Part shown: piece by piece, positions 39,154 to 46,779 of the stretch
Layout: the number at the start of each line of letters is the position of its first letter
Numbering within the stretch: the stretch's first letter is position 1
Notes under the pieces: model-generated
Told to the model about the DNA's origin: nothing
The model's database searches: none
What the model saw: only the letters and a program-made list of their open reading frames with translations
Position numbers and translations under genes: made by a program
Source of the DNA: Bordetella petrii
GTDB lineage: Bacteria; Pseudomonadota; Gammaproteobacteria; Burkholderiales; Burkholderiaceae_B
Assembly (NCBI RefSeq): GCF_000067205.1
Contig: NC_010170.1
Span: forward strand, 1,364,001-1,428,000
Length of the DNA stretch: 64,000 nt
Reading direction: 5' to 3'

Positions 39154-40140
39154 ATGAGCACAAATAAGATGATCGCCCTGATGGGTGAGATGGCCGTTTT
39201 CGTCAAGGTGGTCGAGACAGGCAGCTTTTCCGAAACGGCACGCCAACTGGGGGCGACACCTTCAGCAATCAGCCGGTCAGTGGCTCGCCTTGAGAAAGCG
39301 CTAGGTACGCGGTTGCTGCAGCGAACGACTCGCAAGCTGCGACTGAGTGAAGGCGGACATGAGGTTCATGCACGATGCCTGGACATGGTGAGCGCGGCGC
39401 AGGCGGTGCTGGAGGTGTCCGGGCAGTTCAGTCCTGAACCACAAGGGCTGGTACGGGTCAGCGTTCCGAAGGCAGTGGGCCGATTCGTTATTCACCCGCA
39501 CATCCCAGACTTCCTGGCGCGCTATCCAAAAGTCGATGTGCAACTGCAACTCAATGACCGCTATGTAGACCTCATCGACGACGAGGTGGACTTGGCGATC
39601 CGCATTACTGACCGCCCCTCTCCGGGGTTGATGGGCCGACGGCTCGTCGACATTGACCATATGCTATGCGCGACGCCGGAGTACCTGGCCAACCGTGGGA
39701 TGCCTGCGCATCCACATGACCTGAAGGCGCACACCTGTGTCTTTTTGGGTGAAGAACCTGGCGATTCTCGCTGGAAGTTCCTGCGGGGCGACAAGCGGGT
39801 CAGCGTCAGCGTACATGGTCGTTACGCGGTCAACCACACCGGGGCTCGGCTCGACGCTGTTCTGCATCATCTTGGTATCGGAAGCCTGCCATACTTCACC
39901 GCACGGCACGCACTACAACAGGGCCAGATTGTTCAGGTGCTCCCGGAGTGGGAATTCAAAACAAACTACTGCGGAGAGGCTTGGATTCTGTATCCGCCGA
40001 ACCGACATCTCCCCCCAAAACTCAGCGCTTTCATTAACTTCATGGCAGAACGCCTAAGTGGCGAGCCGACCCTGAGCCGACCGGCGCGAAGGACGGAGCC
40101 CGCAGCTTCGCCATACGAGTCGCCGGAGGTCGCCAAATAG
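39154..40140 (+). CDS. LysR-family transcriptional regulator
   Basis: 328 residues. The N-terminal winged helix-turn-helix is MAVFVKVVETGSFSETARQL, GATPSAISRSVARLEKALGT, RLLQRTTRKLRLSEGG; the rest is a periplasmic-binding-protein-like effector domain (VRVSVPKAVGRFVIHPHIPD, LAIRITDRPSPGLMGRRLVD). It belongs to the CrgA/PtxR-like branch. Divergent orientation makes it the probable regulator of the alaX-oxygenase-lysE-oxygenase-lysO unit, with an amino-acid-like inducer. Later in-frame ATGs (for example at 39181) could be the real start, since no good ribosome-binding site precedes 39154. Confidence 0.86.
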   Translation: MSTNKMIALMGEMAVFVKVVETGSFSETARQLGATPSAISRSVARLEKALGTRLLQRTTRKLRLSEGGHEVHARCLDMVSAAQAVLEVSGQFSPEPQGLVRVSVPKAVGRFVIHPHIPDFLARYPKVDVQLQLNDRYVDLIDDEVDLAIRITDRPSPGLMGRRLVDIDHMLCATPEYLANRGMPAHPHDLKAHTCVFLGEEPGDSRWKFLRGDKRVSVSVHGRYAVNHTGARLDAVLHHLGIGSLPYFTARHALQQGQIVQVLPEWEFKTNYCGEAWILYPPNRHLPPKLSAFINFMAERLSGEPTLSRPARRTEPAASPYESPEVAK

Positions 40141-40230
40141 AAATAGGGGAAGCCCGCAGTTCCCTTTGTTTGCTGATGCCCCCGCCATGACCGGCGATTG
40201 TGACGGTTCAACGCTTCAGAGAACCGACAC

Positions 40231-40815
40231 ATGCAACCATTCAGCCACTTCCATCGCCATCTGGCGGGCTGCGGCCTGCTGATCGCAGCCGCACTGATGG
40301 CCGGCTGCGCCACGACGACACCTCCGCCGAAGGCTGCACCCATCGCGAAGCCGGCGACCGCACCGGCAAAACAGAAGCCGGAATTTGTTCCTGTCGTTCG
40401 CTATGGCCGCTATACCCTGGTCGAACTGGCACCGGCATCGGCACAGCAAGACCTGCTGTTGCAGGTGGTTGATGTCGCCATACCCGACACGCGCACCGCG
40501 ACCGTGGGCGATGCGTTGCGGCACGTCCTGCTGCGCTCCGGCTACCAGCTCTGCTCGGTGGGCGAGATCACCGCACTCAATTCACTACCGCTGCCGGCAT
40601 CCCACTATCGGTTGGGGCCGATGCTTCTGCGCGACGCCCTGCTGACGTTGGCAGGCCCCGCGTGGGATCTGAAAGTCGACGATGGCGCCCGCCGGATCTG
40701 CTTCACCCGCGCTCCCCAACCAACATCTGCTCTGATCCAATCGGCCTCGAACTCAGCCTCGAAGGCGGCCGGTCATGTTGAAAAACGCCCGCTCACCACG
40801 GAGGTCCGGCCATGA
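40231..40815 (+). CDS. ICE lipoprotein, PilL family (PFGI-1 class)
   Basis: 194 residues. The signal peptide ends in a lipobox (LLIAAALMAGC, Cys28), so the protein is anchored in the outer membrane. The body (VRYGRYTLVELAPASAQQDL, then LRHVLLRSGYQLC and LGPMLLRDALLTLAG) matches the PilL-type integrating-element family, related to the secretin-associated part of type IVB pili. It opens the transfer gene block after the cargo hotspot and overlaps the next gene by four bases. Confidence 0.86.
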   Translation: MQPFSHFHRHLAGCGLLIAAALMAGCATTTPPPKAAPIAKPATAPAKQKPEFVPVVRYGRYTLVELAPASAQQDLLLQVVDVAIPDTRTATVGDALRHVLLRSGYQLCSVGEITALNSLPLPASHYRLGPMLLRDALLTLAGPAWDLKVDDGARRICFTRAPQPTSALIQSASNSASKAAGHVEKRPLTTEVRP

Positions 40816-41459
40816 CCATCATCCCCGGCTCCGGCCGCCGCTCGCGCGTACCGCTGCTGCGCGTGGCCACCATCACCTGGGGCCTGCTGATCAGCGCGGG
40901 AGCTGTCGTGAACCATGTGGCGCTGTCCAACCTTGCCACAAAGGCCGGCGGCAGCGCACAAAGCACGCAAGTCGCTGCCCTGGAGACCCGGCTGGCAGAA
41001 CTGGGGCAGCAGCTCGAAGCGCAGCGTCAACAGCCCGACACGTTGACGACCGCGCAGTTTGAAACCGAGCGCCAGGCCATCGAGCAACGGGTTTCCAGGA
41101 TCGAGCAGGCACTCGGCGAACGGCTGACGGCCGAAAGCCTTTCCCCATTGCATAGCCGCATCGAGCAGTTGGAGTCCCGCCTGACAAAAGCCGCTCAGGC
41201 CGCTCCCTCTCCAATCCGGACGCGGAAGAACCAAACCTCCAAGCCAAAGGCGGCAGTGCCTCCATTCAAGGTCATCGGCCTCGAAATGCGCGGCGGCGAA
41301 CGCTTTTTGTCGATCCTGCCTACGGGAGCCGCTGCCTCACCCCTGACAGGCGTTCTACGGCCCGGCGAAACGGAGGCTGGCTGGCGACTGGAAACCATCG
41401 AAGACCACACCGCTGTGTTCCAGAACAACGGCCAGGTTCTTCGCGTGGTCGCGCCATAG
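40812..41459 (+). CDS. ICE transfer-region protein with membrane anchor and coiled coil
   Basis: 215 residues: one N-terminal membrane segment (LRVATITWGLLISAGAVVNH), a long coiled-coil-like stretch (TQVAALETRLAELGQQLEAQ, then AIEQRVSRIEQAL and LHSRIEQLESRL; about 50-135), and a small beta-rich C-terminal domain. This bitopic layout suits a periplasmic spacer or assembly protein of the conjugation channel. I know it as a regular neighbour of PilL in this family, without an assigned function. Confidence 0.78.
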   Translation: MTIIPGSGRRSRVPLLRVATITWGLLISAGAVVNHVALSNLATKAGGSAQSTQVAALETRLAELGQQLEAQRQQPDTLTTAQFETERQAIEQRVSRIEQALGERLTAESLSPLHSRIEQLESRLTKAAQAAPSPIRTRKNQTSKPKAAVPPFKVIGLEMRGGERFLSILPTGAAASPLTGVLRPGETEAGWRLETIEDHTAVFQNNGQVLRVVAP

Positions 41460-41468
41460 GAGGGGCAG

Positions 41469-42209
41469 ATGAACCGCAGGATCATTTTGCTTGCGTTGGC
41501 GACCAGCCTTGCCGTCGGTGCCATCTCCGCGGCAACGGCGCAGAACGCACGAACAGCCACTTCTCCGGTTGTTCCCAGCCAGGAACAGCCGGCAATCACG
41601 TCCAACAGCGATGAACAGAACGCACGCGACTGGGGACTTCGCCCGGAGGAATGGACGCGCTACCGGGAGGTGATGCGGGGGCCTCTGGGCATCTTCTCGC
41701 CCAATCTCGACCCGTTGACAGCACTTGGTATCGAGGCGCGTTCGGACGACGAACGTCGCCGCTACGCAGAATTGCAGGTGCAGGTCGAAGCACGTCGCGT
41801 CGAGAAAACACTGGCGTACCAGCGCGCCTACGACGCCGCCTGGCAACGCCTGCATCCCGGCATGCAGCGCGTCAATCTGCCGGGAGCCAACATCGCTTCC
41901 GGTGCGAGTGCCACATCAAGCGATGCGCGCCGTATGGCCGTATTCGTCAAGGACGAATGCGCCCCGTGCGGTCAGCTCGTCCAGCAATTGCAAGCTTCGG
42001 GAACCGAATTCGATCTCTACATGGTCGGAAGCCGCCAGGATGATGCCCGCATCCGCGATTGGGCGAAGCGGGCGCGGATCGACCCCTCCCGTGTTCGCAA
42101 TGGCTCCATCACCCTCAACCATGACGCAGGCCGCTGGTTGTCACTGGGTCTGCAGGGAGATCTGCCAGCCGTCGTGCGGCAGATCGGCGATCAATGGCAA
42201 CGGCAGTGA
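41469..42209 (+). CDS. ICE protein, TIGR03759 / PFL_4693-like
   Basis: 246 residues with a signal peptide (LLALATSLAVGAISAATAQN). The conserved block is DWGLRPEEWTRYREVMRGPL, GIFSPNLDPLTALGIEARSD, then RYAELQVQVEARRVEKTLAY, which is diagnostic of the PFL_4693-type family. The C-terminal 80 residues look like a thioredoxin fold with a CxxC-like VKDECAPCGQLVQQL, so it may act on disulfides of the transfer apparatus in the periplasm. The ribosome-binding site is AGGAGGGG. Confidence 0.88.
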   Translation: MNRRIILLALATSLAVGAISAATAQNARTATSPVVPSQEQPAITSNSDEQNARDWGLRPEEWTRYREVMRGPLGIFSPNLDPLTALGIEARSDDERRRYAELQVQVEARRVEKTLAYQRAYDAAWQRLHPGMQRVNLPGANIASGASATSSDARRMAVFVKDECAPCGQLVQQLQASGTEFDLYMVGSRQDDARIRDWAKRARIDPSRVRNGSITLNHDAGRWLSLGLQGDLPAVVRQIGDQWQRQ

Positions 42210-42778
42210 ACCGCTACGCGCGCCTGCTCGCGCTGCTGGCCAGCTTGATGGCCGGAACCGCCCAGGCTAAGGCCCAGGAGATTCCGCCACCAGCCTACCA
42301 GCTCGCAGCGCAGCGCGCCGATATTCCGTCCCCGGTTCTGTATGCAGTGGCCTTACAGGAAAGCGGCCTGCAGCGTGGCGGCCGGCTGATTCCCTGGCCC
42401 TGGACTCTGAACGTGGCTGGCGTGGCCCGCCGCTTCAGCAGCCACGCCGAGGCCTGCGAAGGGCTGCGCAAGGCGCTGCGCGAAGTTCCACCAACACGTA
42501 TCGATGCTGGCCTGGCTCAAATCAACCTGGGCTACCAGAAGCACCGCTACAGCCGCCCCTGCGATCTGCTCGACCCATACCGCAACCTCGCCATCGCGGC
42601 CGAAATCCTGCGTGAACAACACACGCCCGGCGAGGACTGGTTGGTCGCCATCGGCCGTTATCACCGCCCAGCCGGCGGCGCACCCGCTGCGCGCTACCGG
42701 CGCAGCGTCAGCCAGCACCTGGCGCGCGTGGTCGGTCCTTCCCGTGCTGACGCTTCCACAAGGAGGAATACACCATGA
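42194..42778 (+). CDS. Lytic transglycosylase (VirB1-like, SLT domain)
   Basis: About 190 residues; the ATG at 42194 or the GTG at 42206 (which overlaps the upstream stop as GTGA) starts a signal peptide (YARLLALLASLMAGTAQA). The SLT core has the catalytic glutamate in LYAVALQESGLQRG, then DAGLAQINLGYQKHR and NLAIAAEILREQ, and the terminal VAIGRYHRP. It cuts peptidoglycan to make room for the conjugation machine. The order between the PFL_4693-like and PFL_4695-like genes is the standard one. Confidence 0.88.
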   Translation: MATAVNRYARLLALLASLMAGTAQAKAQEIPPPAYQLAAQRADIPSPVLYAVALQESGLQRGGRLIPWPWTLNVAGVARRFSSHAEACEGLRKALREVPPTRIDAGLAQINLGYQKHRYSRPCDLLDPYRNLAIAAEILREQHTPGEDWLVAIGRYHRPAGGAPAARYRRSVSQHLARVVGPSRADASTRRNTP

Positions 42779-43326
42779 AGCCTGCCTTCGTAGGCGCCGT
42801 GAGGCCGATTCTTTGCGCTCTGTTGTGCGCCGCTGGTCTGCCAGCCCTGGCGGCGGGCCAGCCGCCTCTCGTCGTGGTCGAGGACCATGGAGGCACGTCC
42901 GCTCTGCCTTACTACCAGGCGCTGGACCTGCCGCCACGCAGGGATCAACCGGGTCCGCCACGGATCTCCGTACCGCCGTCCGGAGGCAAGACCTTCGGCG
43001 AAGCCGACATGCTGCCCGTGCGCTCGGAGCGGTTGTCGCCCGGCGATGAGCCTCGCCGGGTGATCCAGGCTCCGGGCCTGACGCCAGTCTTCCTCATCGG
43101 CGATGACGAACGCTCACGCGCCTGGCTGCTTGAGCGCAAGGCGGCGTTGACCGAAATCAGCGCCATCGGTCTCGTGGTCAATGTCGGATCGGCAGAGGCA
43201 CTGGCGGGACTGCGCAAGCTGGCGCCCGAGCTCACCTTGTCGCCCGTATCGGGTGACGACCTCGCTCAGCGGCTCGGACTGCGACACTACCCGGTCCTTA
43301 TCACCGCCAGCGGCATCGAGCAGTGA
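42775..43326 (+). CDS. ICE protein, TIGR03765 / PFL_4695-like
   Basis: 183 residues with a signal peptide ending near LPALAAG. The family core is VVVEDHGGTSALPYYQALDL at the N-terminus and VVNVGSAEALAGLRKLAPEL, then DDLAQRLGLRHYPVLIT at the C-terminus. It is an exported, probably periplasmic, component of the mating-pair system of unknown chemistry. AAGGAGG precedes the ATG, and the stop is separated from traD by ten bases. Confidence 0.88.
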   Translation: MKPAFVGAVRPILCALLCAAGLPALAAGQPPLVVVEDHGGTSALPYYQALDLPPRRDQPGPPRISVPPSGGKTFGEADMLPVRSERLSPGDEPRRVIQAPGLTPVFLIGDDERSRAWLLERKAALTEISAIGLVVNVGSAEALAGLRKLAPELTLSPVSGDDLAQRLGLRHYPVLITASGIEQ

Positions 43327-43336
43327 GCAAGCCGTC

Positions 43337-45505
43337 ATGGCCCAGCCTCATGCGGTCGAAGTGCTGCTGCGGCCAGCGGTGGAGCTATACACCGTTGCGG
43401 TTTGCGCCGGCGCCGCGCTGGTGTGCATGGTGGCACCATGGTCGCTCGCGTTAAGCCCGCTGCTGGGATTCGGCAGCGCTCTGGCATTCCTCGTGTTTGG
43501 CGGCATCCGCCTGCGCGACGCGATGGCCATCCTGCGATACCGCCGCAATATCCGCCGCCTGCCTCGCTATGTCATGACCAGTCGCCAGGTGCCGGTCAGC
43601 CGGCAGCGCCTGTTCATCGGCCGCGGCTTTCGTTGGGACCAGCGCCACACGCACCGGCTGATGCAGACCTATCGGCCGGAATTCCGGCGCTACGTCGAGC
43701 CGACACCGATCTACCGCCTTGCCCGGCGCGTTGAAGAGCGCCTGGAGTTCGCACCGTTTCCGCTTTCGAAGCTCGCCCGGGTGATTGCATGGGACAACCC
43801 ATTGAATCCCGCGCGGCCGCTGCCGCCAGTGGGAGGCATGCCACGCCTGCACGGCATCGAGCCGCATGAGATCGACGTCACCCTGCCGCTCGGCGAACGG
43901 GTCGGCCACTCGCTTGTGCTGGGCACCACGCGCGTCGGCAAGACCCGGTTGGCCGAGTTGTTCATCACGCAGGACATCCGCCGCAAGAACGCCGCCGGCG
44001 AGCATGAGGTCGTGATCGTTTTCGACCCCAAGGGTGACGCAGACCTTTTGAAGAGGATGTACGTCGAGGCCAAACGCGCCGGGCGCGAGGGCGAGTTCTA
44101 TGTGTTTCATCTCGGATGGCCCGACATTTCTGCGCGCTACAACGCCGTGGGGCGTTTCGGCCGCATCAGTGAAGTGGCGACCCGCATCGCAGGGCAGCTT
44201 TCGGGCGAAGGCAACAGTGCGGCATTCCGCGAATTCGCATGGCGCTTCGTCAACATCATCGCAAGGGCCCTGGTGGAACTGGGGCAGCGGCCGGACTACC
44301 TGCTGATCCAGCGTCATGTGGTGAACATCGATGCCCTGTTCATCGAATACGCCCAACACTACTTCGCCAGCCATGAGCCGAAGGCGTGGGAGGTCATCGT
44401 CCAGCTCGAAGGCCGCATCAATGACAAGAACACGCCCCGTCACATGATGGGCAGGGAGAAGCGCGTGGTAGCGCTGGAGCAATATCTCTCCCAGGTGCGC
44501 GTGTACGATCCCGTTCTCGATGGCCTGCGTTCGGCAGTGCGCTATGACCGCACCTACTTCGACAAGATCGTCGCGTCGTTGTTGCCGTTGCTCGAAAAGC
44601 TCACGACCGGCAAAACCGCGCAGTTGCTCGCGCCGAACTATTCCGACCTGAACGATCCGCGGCCGATCTTCGACTGGATGCAGATCATCCGCAAGAGGGC
44701 GGTCGTCTACGTTGGCCTGGATGCGCTGTCGGATGCGGAGGTCGCCGCAGCGGTCGGCAACTCGATGTTCAGCGATTTGGTATCCGTGGCCGGGCACATC
44801 TACAAATTCGGGATCGATGACGGGCTTCCCGGTGCGGCCTCCGGCGTGAAATTGCCGATCAACGTCCATGCCGACGAATTCAATGAACTCATGGGCGATG
44901 AATTCATCCCTATGGTCAACAAGGGCGGCGGCGCCGGCCTGCAAGTCACGGCCTACACCCAGACCCTCAGTGATATCGAAGCGAGGATCGGCAACCGTGC
45001 CAAAGCCGGCCAGGTGGTCGGCAACTTCAATAATCTCTTCATGTTGCGCGTGCGCGAAACAGCCACGGCAGAGTTGCTGACCAAGCAACTTCCAAAGGTC
45101 GAGGTCTACACCACGTCGCTGATGAGCGGGGCCACCGACAGTTCCGACATTCGCGGGCAGACCGATTTCACCAGCAACACCCAGGACAGGATCACGACCA
45201 CCAGCGTGCCGTTGATCGAGCCGGCGCACGTGGTGGCACTACCGAAAGGACAGGCCTTCGCATTGCTGGAGGGTGGAAACCTCTGGAAGGTGCGCATGCC
45301 GTTGCCGGCGCCGGACCCCGACGAGGCGATGCCCAGGGATCTGCAACAGCTGGCGGGCTACATGCGTCAGCATTACGTGGAGGCTGGCGACTGGTGGGAA
45401 AACCAGGGACTTCCCGGCCTGCAGGATGAACCGCTGCCGGACGACCTGCTGGACGACTTTCGGCACATCACCTCGGCCACGGCCGATGGCGAGGCGGTCA
45501 TATGA
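43337..45505 (+). CDS. traD: Type IV coupling protein TraD (PFGI-1 class)
   Basis: 722 residues. Two N-terminal membrane helices (TVAVCAGAALVCMVAPWSLA, LSPLLGFGSALAFLVFGGI) anchor a VirD4/TraG-like ATPase: Walker A in LVLGTTRVGKTRLAELFIT (about 193-211), Walker B-like VIVFDPKGDADLLKR, and the later NVHADEFNELMGDEFIPMVN, GGGAGLQVTAYTQTLSDIEA. It docks relaxosome DNA to the secretion channel and pumps it out. The start at 43337 is chosen because the longer frame crosses the previous gene. It overlaps the next gene by four bases. Confidence 0.93.
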   Translation: MAQPHAVEVLLRPAVELYTVAVCAGAALVCMVAPWSLALSPLLGFGSALAFLVFGGIRLRDAMAILRYRRNIRRLPRYVMTSRQVPVSRQRLFIGRGFRWDQRHTHRLMQTYRPEFRRYVEPTPIYRLARRVEERLEFAPFPLSKLARVIAWDNPLNPARPLPPVGGMPRLHGIEPHEIDVTLPLGERVGHSLVLGTTRVGKTRLAELFITQDIRRKNAAGEHEVVIVFDPKGDADLLKRMYVEAKRAGREGEFYVFHLGWPDISARYNAVGRFGRISEVATRIAGQLSGEGNSAAFREFAWRFVNIIARALVELGQRPDYLLIQRHVVNIDALFIEYAQHYFASHEPKAWEVIVQLEGRINDKNTPRHMMGREKRVVALEQYLSQVRVYDPVLDGLRSAVRYDRTYFDKIVASLLPLLEKLTTGKTAQLLAPNYSDLNDPRPIFDWMQIIRKRAVVYVGLDALSDAEVAAAVGNSMFSDLVSVAGHIYKFGIDDGLPGAASGVKLPINVHADEFNELMGDEFIPMVNKGGGAGLQVTAYTQTLSDIEARIGNRAKAGQVVGNFNNLFMLRVRETATAELLTKQLPKVEVYTTSLMSGATDSSDIRGQTDFTSNTQDRITTTSVPLIEPAHVVALPKGQAFALLEGGNLWKVRMPLPAPDPDEAMPRDLQQLAGYMRQHYVEAGDWWENQGLPGLQDEPLPDDLLDDFRHITSATADGEAVI

Positions 45506-46251
45506 ATGATCCGGCCGCCACCGCACAACGCCAGCAGAACCGCCAGCAAGGTCTGATTGCCAGCACCATCACGCTGCCGTTTCGTCTGTTCGGCGTTCTG
45601 TGCGGCTCGCTGCTCCTTTGCATCGTCATCGAATGCGTGGGCATGCACCTGTTCTGGCCGGACCAGGGATGGCGGCACGCACAGGGCATGCTCGACTATG
45701 AACTTGCCCAGCTCTCCGGTCATTTCACCCGCAGCGCTCTGGTGCAGGAACCGGGACGCACTGCGCATTGGCTGGTCGAACAGGCCTACGAATGGATCTT
45801 CATCAAGACAGGCTTACTGGAGTGGATGCGCAACGCCGCGAACCAGGCCAGCGCCCCCAGCCATAGCGGAACACGCGATTTCCGGTACTACATCAGCCAG
45901 GCATATGTCTGGATAGAAAGCTACCTGATCGCCGCAGCGTTCACGACCCTGGTGTTCATCGTGCGCCTGATGGTGCTGGTGCTGACATTGCCGCTGTTCC
46001 TGATGGCCGCCTTCGTGGGGCTGGTCGACGGCCTGGTGCGCCGCGACATTCGCCGTTTCGGCGCCGGGCGCGAATCCGGCTTCATCTATCATCGCGCCAA
46101 AGCATCGCTGATGCCGCTGGCCGTACTGCCCTGGGTGATCTATCTGGCGCTTCCTGTGAGCATCAGCCCCTTGCTCATCCTGCTGCCGAGCGCGGTGCTG
46201 CTGGGATTGGCGACGGACATCGCAGCCGGAAGTTTCAAAAAGTATTTGTGA
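45502..46251 (+). CDS. ICE membrane protein, TIGR03747 / PFL_4697-like
   Basis: 249 residues with about five membrane segments: FRLFGVLCGSLLLCIVIECV, YLIAAAFTTLVFIVRLMVLV, LTLPLFLMAAFVGLVDGLV and two near the end (AVLPWVIYLALPVSISPLLI). RRDIRRFGAGRESGFIYHRA is the diagnostic central box. It is an inner-membrane part of the transfer system that always follows traD. The operon is interrupted right after it by csrA and hipBA. Confidence 0.88.
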   Translation: MNDPAATAQRQQNRQQGLIASTITLPFRLFGVLCGSLLLCIVIECVGMHLFWPDQGWRHAQGMLDYELAQLSGHFTRSALVQEPGRTAHWLVEQAYEWIFIKTGLLEWMRNAANQASAPSHSGTRDFRYYISQAYVWIESYLIAAAFTTLVFIVRLMVLVLTLPLFLMAAFVGLVDGLVRRDIRRFGAGRESGFIYHRAKASLMPLAVLPWVIYLALPVSISPLLILLPSAVLLGLATDIAAGSFKKYL

Positions 46252-46267
46252 CCTTAATCCTCTTCAG

Positions 46268-46342
46268 ATATTTCCGATGCAATTCCCCTCGGAAATATTG
46301 ATCGGCCATAACGATCAATTTTCACTTATTGATCTGTGAAAA
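46268..46342 (+). promoter_or_regulatory. Three tandem perfect hairpins upstream of csrA
   Basis: ATATTTCCGA/TCGGAAATAT (46268-46298), ATTGATCG/CGATCAAT (46297-46319) and TTTTCAC/GTGAAAA (46319-46342) follow each other without gaps in a 280-bp AT-rich intergenic stretch. They lie right after the PFL_4697-like gene. Confidence 0.75.
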
Positions 46343-46445
46343 CATTTATGAAAAACGAAATACTTCTGCCATGATGGAATTCCGCCCGGTACTTCACAAT
46401 GAGGAAGCCCGGAGTGGAATAGCGACCAACACCATGGAAACCCCC

Positions 46446-46472
46446 GCCCGCGCTTTCCTAGCCGGGCTTTTT
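46446..46472 (+). terminator. Terminator-like hairpin in the csrA leader
   Basis: GCCCG (46446-46450) pairs with CGGGC (46463-46467), with inner GCT/AGC, and is followed by TTTTT (46468-46472). It lies 60 bases above csrA, so it either ends the upstream transcript or attenuates csrA. Confidence 0.65.
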
Positions 46473-46531
46473 CGTCTGGTCGCAGAGGGCTTTTCCGACA
46501 AACAGCACAAATCGCCAACAAGGAGGGCCAT

Positions 46532-46729
46532 ATGCTCATTTTGACGCGCCGCATTGGCGAGACCATCCATATCGGCGACGACATCACCGTCACTGTTCTT
46601 GGCATCAACGGCCAGCAAGTTAAATTCGGAACGAGCGCGCCGAGGGAAGTGGATGTTCATCGGCAAGAAATCTACGAGCGAATTCATCCCGGAAGTGCCT
46701 CGCATTTCTCCGGCAAGCACCCTTACTAG
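46532..46729 (+). CDS. csrA: CsrA-family RNA-binding regulator
   Basis: 65 residues, full family length. The N-terminus MLILTRRIGETIHIGDDITV, TVLGINGQQVKFGTSAPREV, DVHRQEIYERI is standard CsrA with the RNA-binding Arg near the start (TRR) and the beta5 strand VDVHRQEIY. CsrA dimers bind GGA motifs around ribosome-binding sites and block or stabilise mRNAs. An ICE-borne CsrA may retune element genes or the host. The ribosome-binding site AAGGAGGG itself contains GGA, which fits autoregulation. It is flanked by hairpins on both sides. Confidence 0.93.
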   Translation: MLILTRRIGETIHIGDDITVTVLGINGQQVKFGTSAPREVDVHRQEIYERIHPGSASHFSGKHPY

Positions 46730-46742
46730 AAGCTGCGAAAAC

Positions 46743-46762
46743 GGGCGCGTCTATTAGCGCCC
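46743..46762. terminator. Hairpin between convergent csrA and hipA
   Basis: GGGCGC (46743-46748) and GCGCCC (46757-46762) between converging genes; there is no strong T-run on either side. Confidence 0.55.
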
Positions 46763-46779
46763 ATATCCTACAGACTGAA

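Noticed and set aside
43451..45229. 592-codon open frame on the minus strand
   Set aside because: It lies entirely opposite traD, which has clear Walker motifs and family similarity; long antisense frames are expected in GC-rich genes.
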